Below, piece after piece: positions 6,363 through 14,605 of a stretch of DNA of 37,546 nucleotides. Source of the stretch: Gammaproteobacteria bacterium (GTDB taxonomy: Bacteria; Pseudomonadota; Gammaproteobacteria; Pseudomonadales; Azotimanducaceae); assembly GCA_018665025.1 (NCBI GenBank), contig JABJED010000092.1, positions 1-37,546 of the forward strand. The letters are read 5' to 3'. Under the pieces are notes generated by a model. It saw only the letters and a program-made list of their open reading frames with translations, did not search any database and was not told the origin of the DNA. Made by a program: the position numbers and the translations under genes. Positions within the stretch are counted from its first letter, which is position 1. The number at the start of each line of letters is the position of its first letter.

Positions 6363-7598
6363 CTAGAAAATCAGACGTTCCAGTACCTCAAAGGGTATTG
6401 GTCCCTGATCAATGATTTGTTGATTAAAGTCAGCCTGGCAGCTCTTGCCTTCCGCCAAACAGCGACTTTTTAGTTCAGAAAACTTGAGTTTCCCACCCAG
6501 AGCAGAGGCATAGTAACCGGGGTTTTGCTGAATCTGCCCGAGCATCAGTGTGATTCGGTGTGAGGTGTAGGGGGTGTTTTCGGTGATGTACTTCACGGCT
6601 TCGTCAATCGACCATTGGTCGCTGTGCAACTTTAGGTCGGCAAGCGCCATTGATGACTGAAGACGTGCAAAGTACAGGTAGTCCAGCTTGTTGCCCAGGT
6701 CCCTGGTGCCGACCTCATCCAGGATATAACCTGCCCAACCGAGCGTGTAGGCAGGCAGGTTAAGGAAGCTACGCAGTGAATCTTCGGGATGGGGAATGAA
6801 ACTTTGCAATCCGGGGAACCCGTAAAACGCCGCAAGACATTTCAGTTCAAAGGCTGGCAAATCTTTCACCTGGTCCAGGTTGATAACCAGGCCGTCAGCG
6901 CTGTAATGGAACGAGCGAGTTGAGCCTTCCTCACCGAGTATCGAGAGTTCGGAGGGGCTGTAGGTGTTGTACGTGTCATACCAGTTTGCCTGTGCGTTAA
7001 CCATTTCCTGTGATAAGCGATCCAGGTAAGTCTGTCTTCCGTTGAACGTATCTTCAGGATACAGCGTAGTTTTGCGGACCCCGGTCATGTGAACATGATG
7101 GTTGAATGAATCTTTGCTTGTGTTGCTGGCAAGCGCAGCAATCGTTTGGTCAATCCGGTTTAACTCTTCAAGTATTTTTTGTTCGTAAGTGTCAGGTTTC
7201 CAGTCAAGAGAGCTGAGTGCGCCCAGGGTAGAAGCGTAGCTGTCCGAGTGGAGCAGGATGTCTTCGCTGATGAGCAGGTAGTCCAGGAGGTCTTTTTCCA
7301 TCAACATCCTGCTGGACAGGAGATTGTGGTTCACGTCATGGTTAAATTGTTCCGATTTCTGACGGAGAAACTGCACTCTCGCGACACCTTGTAGCCCTGG
7401 AAGTGATTCCTGGACTTCACTCAGGATGAATTTTGCAATCTGGTTCTCGAACCGCTTTTTCGTTGTGGCAGGAATTGTTACGGAAGTTGTTGTTTCCGGA
7501 ATCGTGCTAGCGGGAAGGTCTGCAGAAGTGGAAGCAGCAGGAGGCTGTGAGCTGCAGCTACCGAGCAGGATCAATCCAGCGATCAGCGGTAGCCTCAC
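6363..7598 (-). CDS. DUF885-family lipoprotein, apparently lacking the peptidase metal site
   Basis: An exported lipoprotein: a short hydrophobic leader ends in the lipobox LGSC at about residue 15, followed by a Ser/Thr/Pro-rich linker. The remainder resembles DUF885 proteins (M32-like metallopeptidases), most clearly in the C-terminal stretch PGYYASALGGKLKFSELKSRC...DQGPIPFEVLERLI. Where active members carry HEGxPGHHLQ, this protein has AAFYGFPGLQSF, so both the HExxH-type histidines and the Glu are gone. It is also shorter (411 aa) than typical members of about 550-600 aa. It probably binds peptides or has a structural role rather than cleaving them. Its start overlaps the 3' end of the FchA-like gene by 4 bp. 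Confidence 0.7.
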   Translation of the reverse strand: MRLPLIAGLILLGSCSSQPPAASTSADLPASTIPETTTSVTIPATTKKRFENQIAKFILSEVQESLPGLQGVARVQFLRQKSEQFNHDVNHNLLSSRMLMEKDLLDYLLISEDILLHSDSYASTLGALSSLDWKPDTYEQKILEELNRIDQTIAALASNTSKDSFNHHVHMTGVRKTTLYPEDTFNGRQTYLDRLSQEMVNAQANWYDTYNTYSPSELSILGEEGSTRSFHYSADGLVINLDQVKDLPAFELKCLAAFYGFPGLQSFIPHPEDSLRSFLNLPAYTLGWAGYILDEVGTRDLGNKLDYLYFARLQSSMALADLKLHSDQWSIDEAVKYITENTPYTSHRITLMLGQIQQNPGYYASALGGKLKFSELKSRCLAEGKSCQADFNQQIIDQGPIPFEVLERLIF

Positions 7599-8170
7599 GA
7601 GAGGCCTGTTCTAATCGTGCTCGCGATAAACTGAAGCCGGTTTGTCGCGCCGGGTACGCTATTGATCGCTGACTCCAGGACTTCCGGGATAGCATCGAAA
7701 TCTTTCATGTTGATCAGGATATTGAGCTCGCTGGATTTCAGCGCTGAATCGAACAGTAGTGAGGCAATAGCAGTGTCGGTGATTAAATTTGGGTTACCCT
7801 GCGCAGAAAGATATTCCAGATCCTCGACGTGTGTCAGGCAAATACCGATGACCTGCGCCGGGATGCCTGCAGCTTGTTCACAAGCGCTCGATCGGTCGCC
7901 TTCACCCTTGAAAGCTTTCATCACGGATTCAAATGCCAGTGCGTCCTGGTCCCCAAGTTCCAGAAGGTTTGCGATGGAAGCATGCGCGCGGCCCGCGATA
8001 TCTTTTGCGGTCTCGTCTTTGCTGAAGTTAGCCACCATGGCGACCAGGGAACAGGCCTCGGCTGCGACCACCGCCGCAACAGCGCCGCCCCCGGGCGTCG
8101 AAGTCTTCGCAGCCAGCGCATCGAGGTAGGCCGCAAGGTTTTGTTCTCTTAGTTTATCCAGGCTACTCAT
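7595..8170 (-). CDS. fchA: Methenyl-THF cyclohydrolase, FchA/FTCD-C family
   Basis: Member of the all-helical cyclodeaminase/cyclohydrolase family (FchA of methylotrophs and acetogens, C-terminal domain of FTCD). Visible landmarks are the glycine-rich TSTPGGGAVAAVVAAEACSLVAMVANFS near residues 24-50 and the C-terminal helix with SALKSSELNILINM. It should convert 5,10-methenyl-THF to 10-formyl-THF. I chose the ATG at 8170 (MSSLDKL), which overlaps the upstream dehydrogenase stop by 8 bp; the track start adds five residues. Adjacency to a dehydrogenase lacking the cyclohydrolase residues strongly suggests the two work in sequence. A cyclodeaminase role in His breakdown is possible but no hut gene is near. 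Confidence 0.85.
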   Translation of the reverse strand: MSSLDKLREQNLAAYLDALAAKTSTPGGGAVAAVVAAEACSLVAMVANFSKDETAKDIAGRAHASIANLLELGDQDALAFESVMKAFKGEGDRSSACEQAAGIPAQVIGICLTHVEDLEYLSAQGNPNLITDTAIASLLFDSALKSSELNILINMKDFDAIPEVLESAINSVPGATNRLQFIASTIRTGLS

Positions 8171-9047
8171 GGTGAAAATGTTCAAACAATCGAATGGTGT
8201 TGCGCATACACATGGCTACGGTCATTGGACCGACACGAGGAATAAAGGCTCGAACATGCGATTTGACGTCCTCGGTAAAATTCTGTTCTGACGAAAAGTT
8301 AATGCATACGGCATCATCAGGAACTTCTTCTGGTTTCACAAGCTCGAAATCTGAACCTGGAACACCGGTAATAATGATGTCTGACTGAGCCAGGGCGCTG
8401 CTGCGGTCCAGACTCGTTTCCTTTGGAGCTCCAGCTTTAAACTCGAGAGGTCCGTGTTCATCGAAAGACAGAACCATAGCGCCATCGTTTGACATCATGA
8501 TCGCTAGCGGACGCCCGATAACCTGGCTTCGGTTGAATATGGTTATCTTTTTTCCTGCAAGGGGAAGATCACCGTCGCCGTACTCACCGATATCATCCAG
8601 TACTTTTACAATAGCGAGGGGCGTACAGGGAATGAGCGCTTTCTTGTTGGTGTCTTTGTCAGTCGCCGAGCGATCATTGGTGTCGAGTTTCCTTGTCCAG
8701 TATAGGCTGCCTGCTTCAATATCTTTGGTGTAGTGGACAAGATTTCGCAGGTAGTCGTCTTCCTGGTTACTGAACACAGGGAAATAGATAAAGATACCGT
8801 GCACATCTTCATCCGCATTGGCTTTGATGATTTCGGCCTCAAGTTCCAGCCGCTTTACGTGGCGGAGGTCATAGTTGAAGCCAGCATCAGTAAACACTCT
8901 GCGAGTAGCATTGGCATAGGAAACCGATGGTCGGTCATCGGAGGCAATGAAGCCGACGATCTGCATATTCCTCTCGAGTCGAGTAACCGATTCCTTGAGC
9001 CGTTGCAGGTATTTTTTGGCGATTTCTGCAGGGTCGACTATCTGCAT
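8163..9047 (-). CDS. MTD1-like monofunctional methylene-THF dehydrogenase (FolD superfamily)
   Basis: Oxidises 5,10-methylene-THF to 5,10-methenyl-THF. It matches the yeast MTD1 pattern closely: HGIFIYFPVFSNQEDDYL, KDIEAGSLYW, LIPCTPLAIVKVL, KKITIFNRSQVIGRPLAIMMSNDGA, ITGVPGS and a C-terminal TVAMCMRNTIRL. Bifunctional FolD proteins use Lys in YxxxK, Gln in VQLPLP and Asp in KDVDG for the cyclohydrolase step. Here these read YANAT, IYFPVF and KDIEAG, the same kinds of replacement known for MTD1. It is therefore probably a dehydrogenase only, likely NAD-dependent as in MTD1 (an inference). It sits between the SIS gene (4 bp upstream) and fchA (8-bp overlap). Confidence 0.88.
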   Translation of the reverse strand: MQIVDPAEIAKKYLQRLKESVTRLERNMQIVGFIASDDRPSVSYANATRRVFTDAGFNYDLRHVKRLELEAEIIKANADEDVHGIFIYFPVFSNQEDDYLRNLVHYTKDIEAGSLYWTRKLDTNDRSATDKDTNKKALIPCTPLAIVKVLDDIGEYGDGDLPLAGKKITIFNRSQVIGRPLAIMMSNDGAMVLSFDEHGPLEFKAGAPKETSLDRSSALAQSDIIITGVPGSDFELVKPEEVPDDAVCINFSSEQNFTEDVKSHVRAFIPRVGPMTVAMCMRNTIRLFEHFHHE

Positions 9048-9051
9048 TGGT

Positions 9052-9663
9052 TCAGGACTCGTCGTAAGTCGTTGCGGGCCGTGTGACAGTCCCCAGGTAT
9101 CCCTTGTGATGACGCGCGTGATAGTCGGTGGTTGTGAATTCTTTTAACTCCATCAATGTTAGTGCAAGGGCATCCGAAATTGCCAACATGACCGCAATAG
9201 TAGCGCTGGGCGTGGTGTTAATTGGGCAGGGTTCTTCTATATCAGGCCCCATATCCAGGACAACGTTTGACATGTCGCGCAACGGCGAGTCGATGTGGGA
9301 TGTCACGCCTATTACCGTGTTTACGCCGAGATTATGGCTTGCGTTGGCAAGCATCTCCAGCACTTCATTGGATTTTCCGCTTGTTGAGAAAGCAACAATG
9401 CAGTCATCTTTGGACAGCATGCCCAGGTCTCCATGACCCGCTTCTGCCGGGTGAACAAAAAAAGCAGATGTGCCTGTCGATGACATGGTCGCGGCAAATT
9501 TGTTCGCTATGTATCCTGCTTTGCCCATTCCTGTGGTGATCACTTTGCCGCGGCAATTAAGCAACAGATTCACCGCATCTACAAAAGCGTCCGTTACCTT
9601 AATCCCCTGTATTGCAGCAGCCTCCTTGGCAATGATGTCCTTCATGCGTGCTTTGATATCCAA
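9052..9663 (-). CDS. SIS-domain sugar-phosphate isomerase, KdsD/KpsF-like without CBS domains
   Basis: Resembles arabinose-5-phosphate isomerases, which convert ribulose 5-phosphate to arabinose 5-phosphate for Kdo synthesis. The SIS core is clear: ITTGMGKAGYIANKFAATMSSTGTSAFFVHPAEAGHGDLG (about residues 42-82) and AFSTSGKSNEVLEML. The usual C-terminal tandem CBS domains are absent, giving 203 aa against about 325 aa, and the end of the fold reads HHKGYLG. Another sugar-phosphate role is possible. The start is TTG 9663, supported by AGGG six nt upstream; an ATG six codons later lacks a site. It is the first gene of the folate/DUF885 operon. Confidence 0.82.
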   Translation of the reverse strand: MDIKARMKDIIAKEAAAIQGIKVTDAFVDAVNLLLNCRGKVITTGMGKAGYIANKFAATMSSTGTSAFFVHPAEAGHGDLGMLSKDDCIVAFSTSGKSNEVLEMLANASHNLGVNTVIGVTSHIDSPLRDMSNVVLDMGPDIEEPCPINTTPSATIAVMLAISDALALTLMELKEFTTTDYHARHHKGYLGTVTRPATTYDES

Positions 9664-9764
9664 GTGTCACCCTGCTATGAGAATCTGCGCGCTATTATAC
9701 TTGAACTTGACTCTTATGTAGTATGCCCATAAGTAGCTGAAAGCATTACCCTGAGGAGATGTGC

Positions 9765-10718
9765 ATGGTAACCATCGTTGGAAATATAAAGCCGGAAGAC
9801 GACTACACCCACCCACTGGGTCCTGAAGACAATTTCAATGAGTCCGTCTATTTCAATTTCTTTGACAGAGAAAGTAACCGCGGCGGATTTATTCGTATCG
9901 GTAACCGGGCTAACGAGGGATATGCGGAAATGACCGTTATTGTGTTTAACAGTGACGGATCCGTATTTTTTAATTACAAGAAACCTGAGATATCAAATAA
10001 CGACGAGTGGAATGCGGGTGGCGTTCGGGTGCAAGTCCTGGAACCGGGTGAAAGGCTGCGTACGACCTACGATGGGACGGCGCTCCATATGCTTGACCCC
10101 AGGGATATGAAAGATCCTGGCAAGGCCTTTAAGAGTAATCCTTTCAAGAAGATTCAGCTGGAGCTGGTTCACCACGGAGTAGGCCCTTTGTATGGACACG
10201 TTGGTGAACCTGGCGATGGCAATGATTTTGCGAGAGCTCATTCTGAGCAGCACATGCGGGTTGAAGGCACGCTTTCGATTGAGGGCGAAGTGACTATAAA
10301 TATTAACGGTCATGGTATTCGCGATCATTCATGGGGGCCCAGGTTTTGGCAGTCCGTTCCATCTTATCGCTGGATTACCGGTAACTATGGCGATGACCTT
10401 GGAATGGTGCTGTCTGTTGTTGGTGACCGGCGAGGTGGCATGTTCCATAAAGGAACAGAGCTTCTGAAGATCAAGGATATTGAGCTATCGACCGAATATG
10501 AGCAAGGGACCAGTTTTCACAAGAAGTTGATCGCGGACGTGACCCTGGAAAATGGTGATCAGCATCATGTGGAAGGCGTGGTTAAAGGATTCATTCCACT
10601 TCGCAACCGGCGCTCGGAACAGGTCACTTATATTGGTGAAGGGATGACGGAATACACATTGGATGGTGAGCGTAAAGGATACGGCCTGTCTGAGTACCTT
10701 AACCAGCCTGGCGATTAG
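9765..10718 (+). CDS. CrtC/AttH-like lipocalin-fold protein (DUF7064/7065 type)
   Basis: Function unknown. The protein has two beta-rich halves with the motif GHGIRDHSWGPRFWQ near residue 185, shared by hydroxyneurosporene synthase CrtC/AttH-like proteins and related lipocalin domains that bind hydrophobic ligands. No signal peptide or membrane segment is seen. The track start at 9759 abuts the strong Shine-Dalgarno sequence TGAGGAG with no spacing. The second ATG at 9765 lies 6 nt from it and is the better start. The gene is transcribed away from the SIS/folate operon and converges on the NUDIX gene. Confidence 0.72.
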   Translation: MVTIVGNIKPEDDYTHPLGPEDNFNESVYFNFFDRESNRGGFIRIGNRANEGYAEMTVIVFNSDGSVFFNYKKPEISNNDEWNAGGVRVQVLEPGERLRTTYDGTALHMLDPRDMKDPGKAFKSNPFKKIQLELVHHGVGPLYGHVGEPGDGNDFARAHSEQHMRVEGTLSIEGEVTININGHGIRDHSWGPRFWQSVPSYRWITGNYGDDLGMVLSVVGDRRGGMFHKGTELLKIKDIELSTEYEQGTSFHKKLIADVTLENGDQHHVEGVVKGFIPLRNRRSEQVTYIGEGMTEYTLDGERKGYGLSEYLNQPGD

Positions 10719-10732
10719 GTTTAGACCCCACA

Positions 10733-11155
10733 TCAGGCATTGATAGGTAGCCAGTGATCCAGCGCTGCAACTATCCCGGGATTAAATAAAAACAGCTGAC
10801 GACACCTTGGCCATGCTAGCCATGATGATTGCAAAATGTAGGCTTCATCATAAACCTGGCCCTTTTCTTCAGATGCCAACTCAGCCATATACCAGTGAGT
10901 TGTGCAATCGTAAGTATTGCCATTCCAGCGGAACCTATAGTTGTTGGTAAAGGCATCAGAAGTGAGGGCTACCTGATAGCCGGATTCCTCAAGTGTTTCG
11001 CGTACCGCGCAGTCCTCTGGTGTTTCCGTTTCTTCCACTCCGCCTCCCGGGAAGGACCAGTAACGTTTTGTGGTCATCGGGTCTTCCATTTCTATTGCAA
11101 GTAGCTGATTGCCCCGTAAGCACAGAACGCATGTTCGTTCTCGAGAGATAGTCAT
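10733..11155 (-). CDS. NUDIX hydrolase
   Basis: Hydrolyses a nucleoside-diphosphate-linked compound; the substrate cannot be assigned. The complete NUDIX box GGGVEETETPEDCAVRETLEESGYQV (residues 38-63) has the REx2EExG metal-binding core. The preceding YWSFPGGG is typical of the family. At 140 aa it is a minimal NUDIX domain. It stands alone between the lipocalin-like gene and the transglutaminase operon, which ends 167 bp upstream. A TTGACT and TATATT pair lies upstream (11212-11243 on the minus strand), but its 20-nt spacing is poor, so I do not call a promoter. Confidence 0.9.
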   Translation of the reverse strand: MTISRERTCVLCLRGNQLLAIEMEDPMTTKRYWSFPGGGVEETETPEDCAVRETLEESGYQVALTSDAFTNNYRFRWNGNTYDCTTHWYMAELASEEKGQVYDEAYILQSSWLAWPRCRQLFLFNPGIVAALDHWLPINA

Positions 11156-11322
11156 AAAGAAGGTTCTCCAGGCACTAAATGACAGGGACTAGCAGGCTGG
11201 TCGTTCGTTGCAATATAACTGAGGCCATACGAGTGATAGTCAATAAGCTCGAAGTCAGCCGTGAGAATACGTTAGGGCAGGGTTAAAGACCATAACCGAT
11301 GAAAATTCAGTGGGTATGACGG

Positions 11323-13278
11323 CTAGGTTTTCTGAATGGGTTCGGAGTCTAGCCAATGCTTTACGTGGTCAGCCAGGTTCTTTTTTTCTTCTATCGAAAT
11401 ACCCTGCGGATCAAAACGCCAACGATTATGGCTAGTCAGCATGGGCAGCAGTTCCGGCCTTTCGATTCTCAGTAGCCATTCGGCCATAAGTTCACCTTTG
11501 CCTCGCCGAAACCCAAGGATGGATAGTTGTTCCTCTATTCTGAAGAAGGGTGAATCTCTGCCGGGGAGAATCCAGTTTGAAGAATCAGTTGTTTGTTCTC
11601 TTTCAATAATCACCTGTTCCGAGGTTGCGATACGCCAGATGAGAATGAGAGCGAGTATGAACCCGATACCGTAGAGCTCGTTTTCATATTCTTCGAGTTT
11701 CTGGTCGTTAAACCAAAGCTCAAAGAGAAACTGATTGTTCCCCAGGAAGTCCCAGAGGGGTTGCAGAACAGAAGACTGGTCTTCTTCCATCGCCAGCCAC
11801 TGCTGCGGTGTTGTATCGATGGGAACCCATCGTCCATTGATATAGGCGCTCGCCCAGGCGTGAGCATGTCGTTCGCGGACGATGTACATTTTCATGTCAT
11901 CGTTCCATTCTGTAATGGCGTAGCCCACGACATATCTTGAGGGTATACCCAATTGCCTGAGTAACAGGGTTGTTGCGCTGGCGAAGTATTCACAGTGCCC
12001 CGCCTTGCTTGTTTGAAGGAAATGCCCGAGGGGATCGTCTGTGATTTCGATATTCTCCTGAAAGAGTGTGTACCTAAAATCAGAGAAGAAGTCCTGAATG
12101 AAAGGAATGGCTTGCGCTGCTGGGATCTGCCCATCGGTAACTTGATGTAGCGCGACCCTGTGTTCCTCAGGTACGAGCAGGTCCATCGGGCTGGGTTCGT
12201 CACCCAGGTGTGGTTCGTTATCATATTTCACGCGGTAATGCGGGGCCGGGATCAGACCGATACCCTGTATGGCCCCGTAGGTCGACATACTGACGTCAGT
12301 TGCGGGCAGCTCACTGAGCTCTACCAGCTGTGACGGAACTGGAATGAGGGATCTATCACGATCAAATTCAAGATATATTTTAGACTCAGGATGGGGATAC
12401 GAAACCGTGTCAGAAAATCCCCAGGTGAAATCATCTTTGTGTTTGACCGTATTAAACCTTGGGTCAAATACTTCCCACTCTGTGCCAGAGGAGGTGTTAT
12501 AAACCGCCTCGACTAATAGTGAGGGAAAATCAGGTTTCCCGGAACTCGGCTTGATCCGAAATGCTATCGAGTCCGAGAGTTTGAGTTGTCCGACTTTTCC
12601 GAGCGCTGTACGTGTTTTGAGCGGGTCGGTATGTTGGGAAATCCAGTTTGCGATCCACAGTTCTGTCTGCTTTTTAATACTCAGGTGCGTGTTTCGGATA
12701 CCGTGGTGAAAAGCGGTCGCGGCCAGGAGGATGGCACATAGACCGATAACAAAGGTTTTCTTTGTAAAACGGGGGGACCGAAGCTGGTACAGCGAGCATG
12801 TAAAAATAATGACGACGACTGGAAAGTAGTAGATGCTTTCTTTGTTAAGGCCCGCGGCTAAAAGGCATGCGCCCAGGTAAACATAGTCCATGTCCCAGGA
12901 TTGTTGAACGGGTTCCCGTTGTCGCCTCAGGCTGTAGAACAGGACATCCAGTGACATTCGGGGTGTGGTGCTGTAGGCCAGAACCGTGACAAGCGGGAAT
13001 AACAGGATAGGGATCCACGCCAGGAGCGTGGTGATGAAATGATATTCCTGACGATTCAGGAAAAGGAAAAGTACCATGGCAACCAGACCAATGGCAGTCA
13101 GGTCAGCAACACGGTAAAAATCTGTTTTTGTCAGGGCCCAGCGTCGGTTCAGGTAATAACGAGCTTCCAGAACGATTGCGATGGGTAGCGCGAACCAGAT
13201 CAGTTCGCATTGCCAACCCCAGAAGAGTGCGGACAACCCACCAAGGTAACGCGGTTTGATTGGGTTGCTGGGACTCAT
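11323..13278 (-). CDS. TgpA-like membrane transglutaminase (DUF3488-TGc-DUF4129)
   Basis: A 651-aa inner-membrane protein with about six N-terminal helices (residues 15-190), a large periplasmic transglutaminase-like domain and one more helix (LYGIGFILALILIWRI, about 545-560) before a cytoplasmic DUF4129-like tail. The catalytic triad is visible: Cys in AGHCEYFASATTLLLRQLGI (about 427), His in HAHAWASAYI (about 472) and Asp in WVPIDTTP (about 487). Pseudomonas TgpA, the best-known relative, is essential, but its substrate is unclear. The start overlaps the DUF58 stop by 4 bp, giving the standard MoxR-DUF58-transglutaminase operon. Confidence 0.93.
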   Translation of the reverse strand: MSPSNPIKPRYLGGLSALFWGWQCELIWFALPIAIVLEARYYLNRRWALTKTDFYRVADLTAIGLVAMVLFLFLNRQEYHFITTLLAWIPILLFPLVTVLAYSTTPRMSLDVLFYSLRRQREPVQQSWDMDYVYLGACLLAAGLNKESIYYFPVVVIIFTCSLYQLRSPRFTKKTFVIGLCAILLAATAFHHGIRNTHLSIKKQTELWIANWISQHTDPLKTRTALGKVGQLKLSDSIAFRIKPSSGKPDFPSLLVEAVYNTSSGTEWEVFDPRFNTVKHKDDFTWGFSDTVSYPHPESKIYLEFDRDRSLIPVPSQLVELSELPATDVSMSTYGAIQGIGLIPAPHYRVKYDNEPHLGDEPSPMDLLVPEEHRVALHQVTDGQIPAAQAIPFIQDFFSDFRYTLFQENIEITDDPLGHFLQTSKAGHCEYFASATTLLLRQLGIPSRYVVGYAITEWNDDMKMYIVRERHAHAWASAYINGRWVPIDTTPQQWLAMEEDQSSVLQPLWDFLGNNQFLFELWFNDQKLEEYENELYGIGFILALILIWRIATSEQVIIEREQTTDSSNWILPGRDSPFFRIEEQLSILGFRRGKGELMAEWLLRIERPELLPMLTSHNRWRFDPQGISIEEKKNLADHVKHWLDSEPIQKT

Positions 13279-14600
13279 AGGGCCTTTAGCCCGGCTTCTA
13301 TGTTCCCTGCCTCCAGAACGTAAAAATCTTCACGGTAGGTAGTTTCATCACTTTCCCCCGTAACAATAAATACTGCGGTTTGAACTCCCCTGTTTTCGAT
13401 CGTTGCGAGCAGGGTCTCCTGTTGTTTACTGAAACCGGAGAACACCATCAGGCAGCCGCTCATTCTGCTAGCGTGTTGCGAAAGAAGATCTACGAAGTCA
13501 GAAGATAGTCGGTCTGTTAGCTGAAGGGTGGCCAGAGCTTCCATTTGTTGTGAAGTCTGGGCATAGCCCCGGCCAGCAGTGATTATCTCCGGTCGGGTTG
13601 ACATGAAGTAGAGATCCATCAGTCCATCCAGGTTCTCTATATTCATGAGCAGGCTCGCGGCGACCGAGATGACTTCCTCGAACGCCGCAGGATTATCACC
13701 GAGGGTATCGACGATCAGGGCCTGGCGCACAAAAAACTCATCCTGAAACTCCTTAACGATCGGCTTGTCACGTTTTGCGGAGCTCGCCCAGTGGATTTTC
13801 CGGATTGGGTCTCCATCGCGGTAGTCACGCAGGGAAACAAATTCATCACTTTCGCCAATGGACCAGGTGGAATTAATTCCGCCTGGCTGGAAGTGACGGC
13901 CGCCCTTAAACTCAAACCGCCGTGGGATAGGGTACCGCTTCGGTAGCACCGTCAAGTGTTCGCGGTTATCGAATTCCGTGGCTCCGTAGTTCAGGCCAAA
14001 GGGGTCGGGATGCAGGATGGTGGTGGACTCGAAATATACGTGCCCTCGCCTTAGAGGAGTCGCCTCGACAATGGCCTGGGCATGGGAAAGTAGTTCAACA
14101 TCCGGTACTTCAGCATTCTTAAGACTGATACCGGTATTTAGTTTCTGCAGCCAAATGAAACGGTGAAAGCCAAGCCATCGATCATAGGCATTCCGGGTTT
14201 CCTCCCCTGGTTCCTTCATACGTTCAAACTGGGCTAGATCCGGTGGAATAATTTTTGGGTTATCGAGGATCTTCAGATCTCGTTCGACACGATTCCCATC
14301 ATTGATGACGGTGATAAGATATTCGAACGGAACACCCGCGGTAGCATACTTAGGCAATTGACGTTTGACGCTGACGTCTGGTGAACGGACCTTGATGGTC
14401 AGGCGTGCAAAGATCAGTGTGCAGAGCAGTAAAGCGAACAATTGGTAGACAAATGAAAGGTCTGTGTCTAACCCGACAGCACCACAGATAAACGTACTGG
14501 TTTGCAGTAGCCTTCCTCGGTCTGAGTTGCGCCGCGTGGCACGACGGTTAATAGTGGTTAACCGTGTCCAGGTTGGGAAGGCGCGTTCGCGAAAGGCCAT
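13275..14600 (-). CDS. DUF58 domain protein (von Willebrand A-like)
   Basis: Middle gene of the MoxR-DUF58-transglutaminase operon. An N-terminal basic segment and one or two hydrophobic helices (about residues 35-70) anchor it to the membrane. A beta-rich part follows, then the DUF58 core with the signature EFVSLRDYRDGDPIRKIHWASSAKRDKPIVKEF near residue 255-290. The distal part is a vWA-like fold beginning QALIVDTLGDN. DUF58 proteins are thought to be assembled or remodelled by the partner MoxR ATPase. It starts 5 bp after the MoxR gene and overlaps the transglutaminase gene by 4 bp. Confidence 0.9.
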   Translation of the reverse strand: MAFRERAFPTWTRLTTINRRATRRNSDRGRLLQTSTFICGAVGLDTDLSFVYQLFALLLCTLIFARLTIKVRSPDVSVKRQLPKYATAGVPFEYLITVINDGNRVERDLKILDNPKIIPPDLAQFERMKEPGEETRNAYDRWLGFHRFIWLQKLNTGISLKNAEVPDVELLSHAQAIVEATPLRRGHVYFESTTILHPDPFGLNYGATEFDNREHLTVLPKRYPIPRRFEFKGGRHFQPGGINSTWSIGESDEFVSLRDYRDGDPIRKIHWASSAKRDKPIVKEFQDEFFVRQALIVDTLGDNPAAFEEVISVAASLLMNIENLDGLMDLYFMSTRPEIITAGRGYAQTSQQMEALATLQLTDRLSSDFVDLLSQHASRMSGCLMVFSGFSKQQETLLATIENRGVQTAVFIVTGESDETTYREDFYVLEAGNIEAGLKAL

Positions 14601-14605
14601 ATCAG

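Noticed and set aside
7662-8152. Plus-strand ORFs of 155 and 107 aa antisense to the FchA-like gene
   Set aside because: They are low-complexity Ser/Ala/Arg-rich shadows of a well-supported gene on the other strand, with no domain or coupling.
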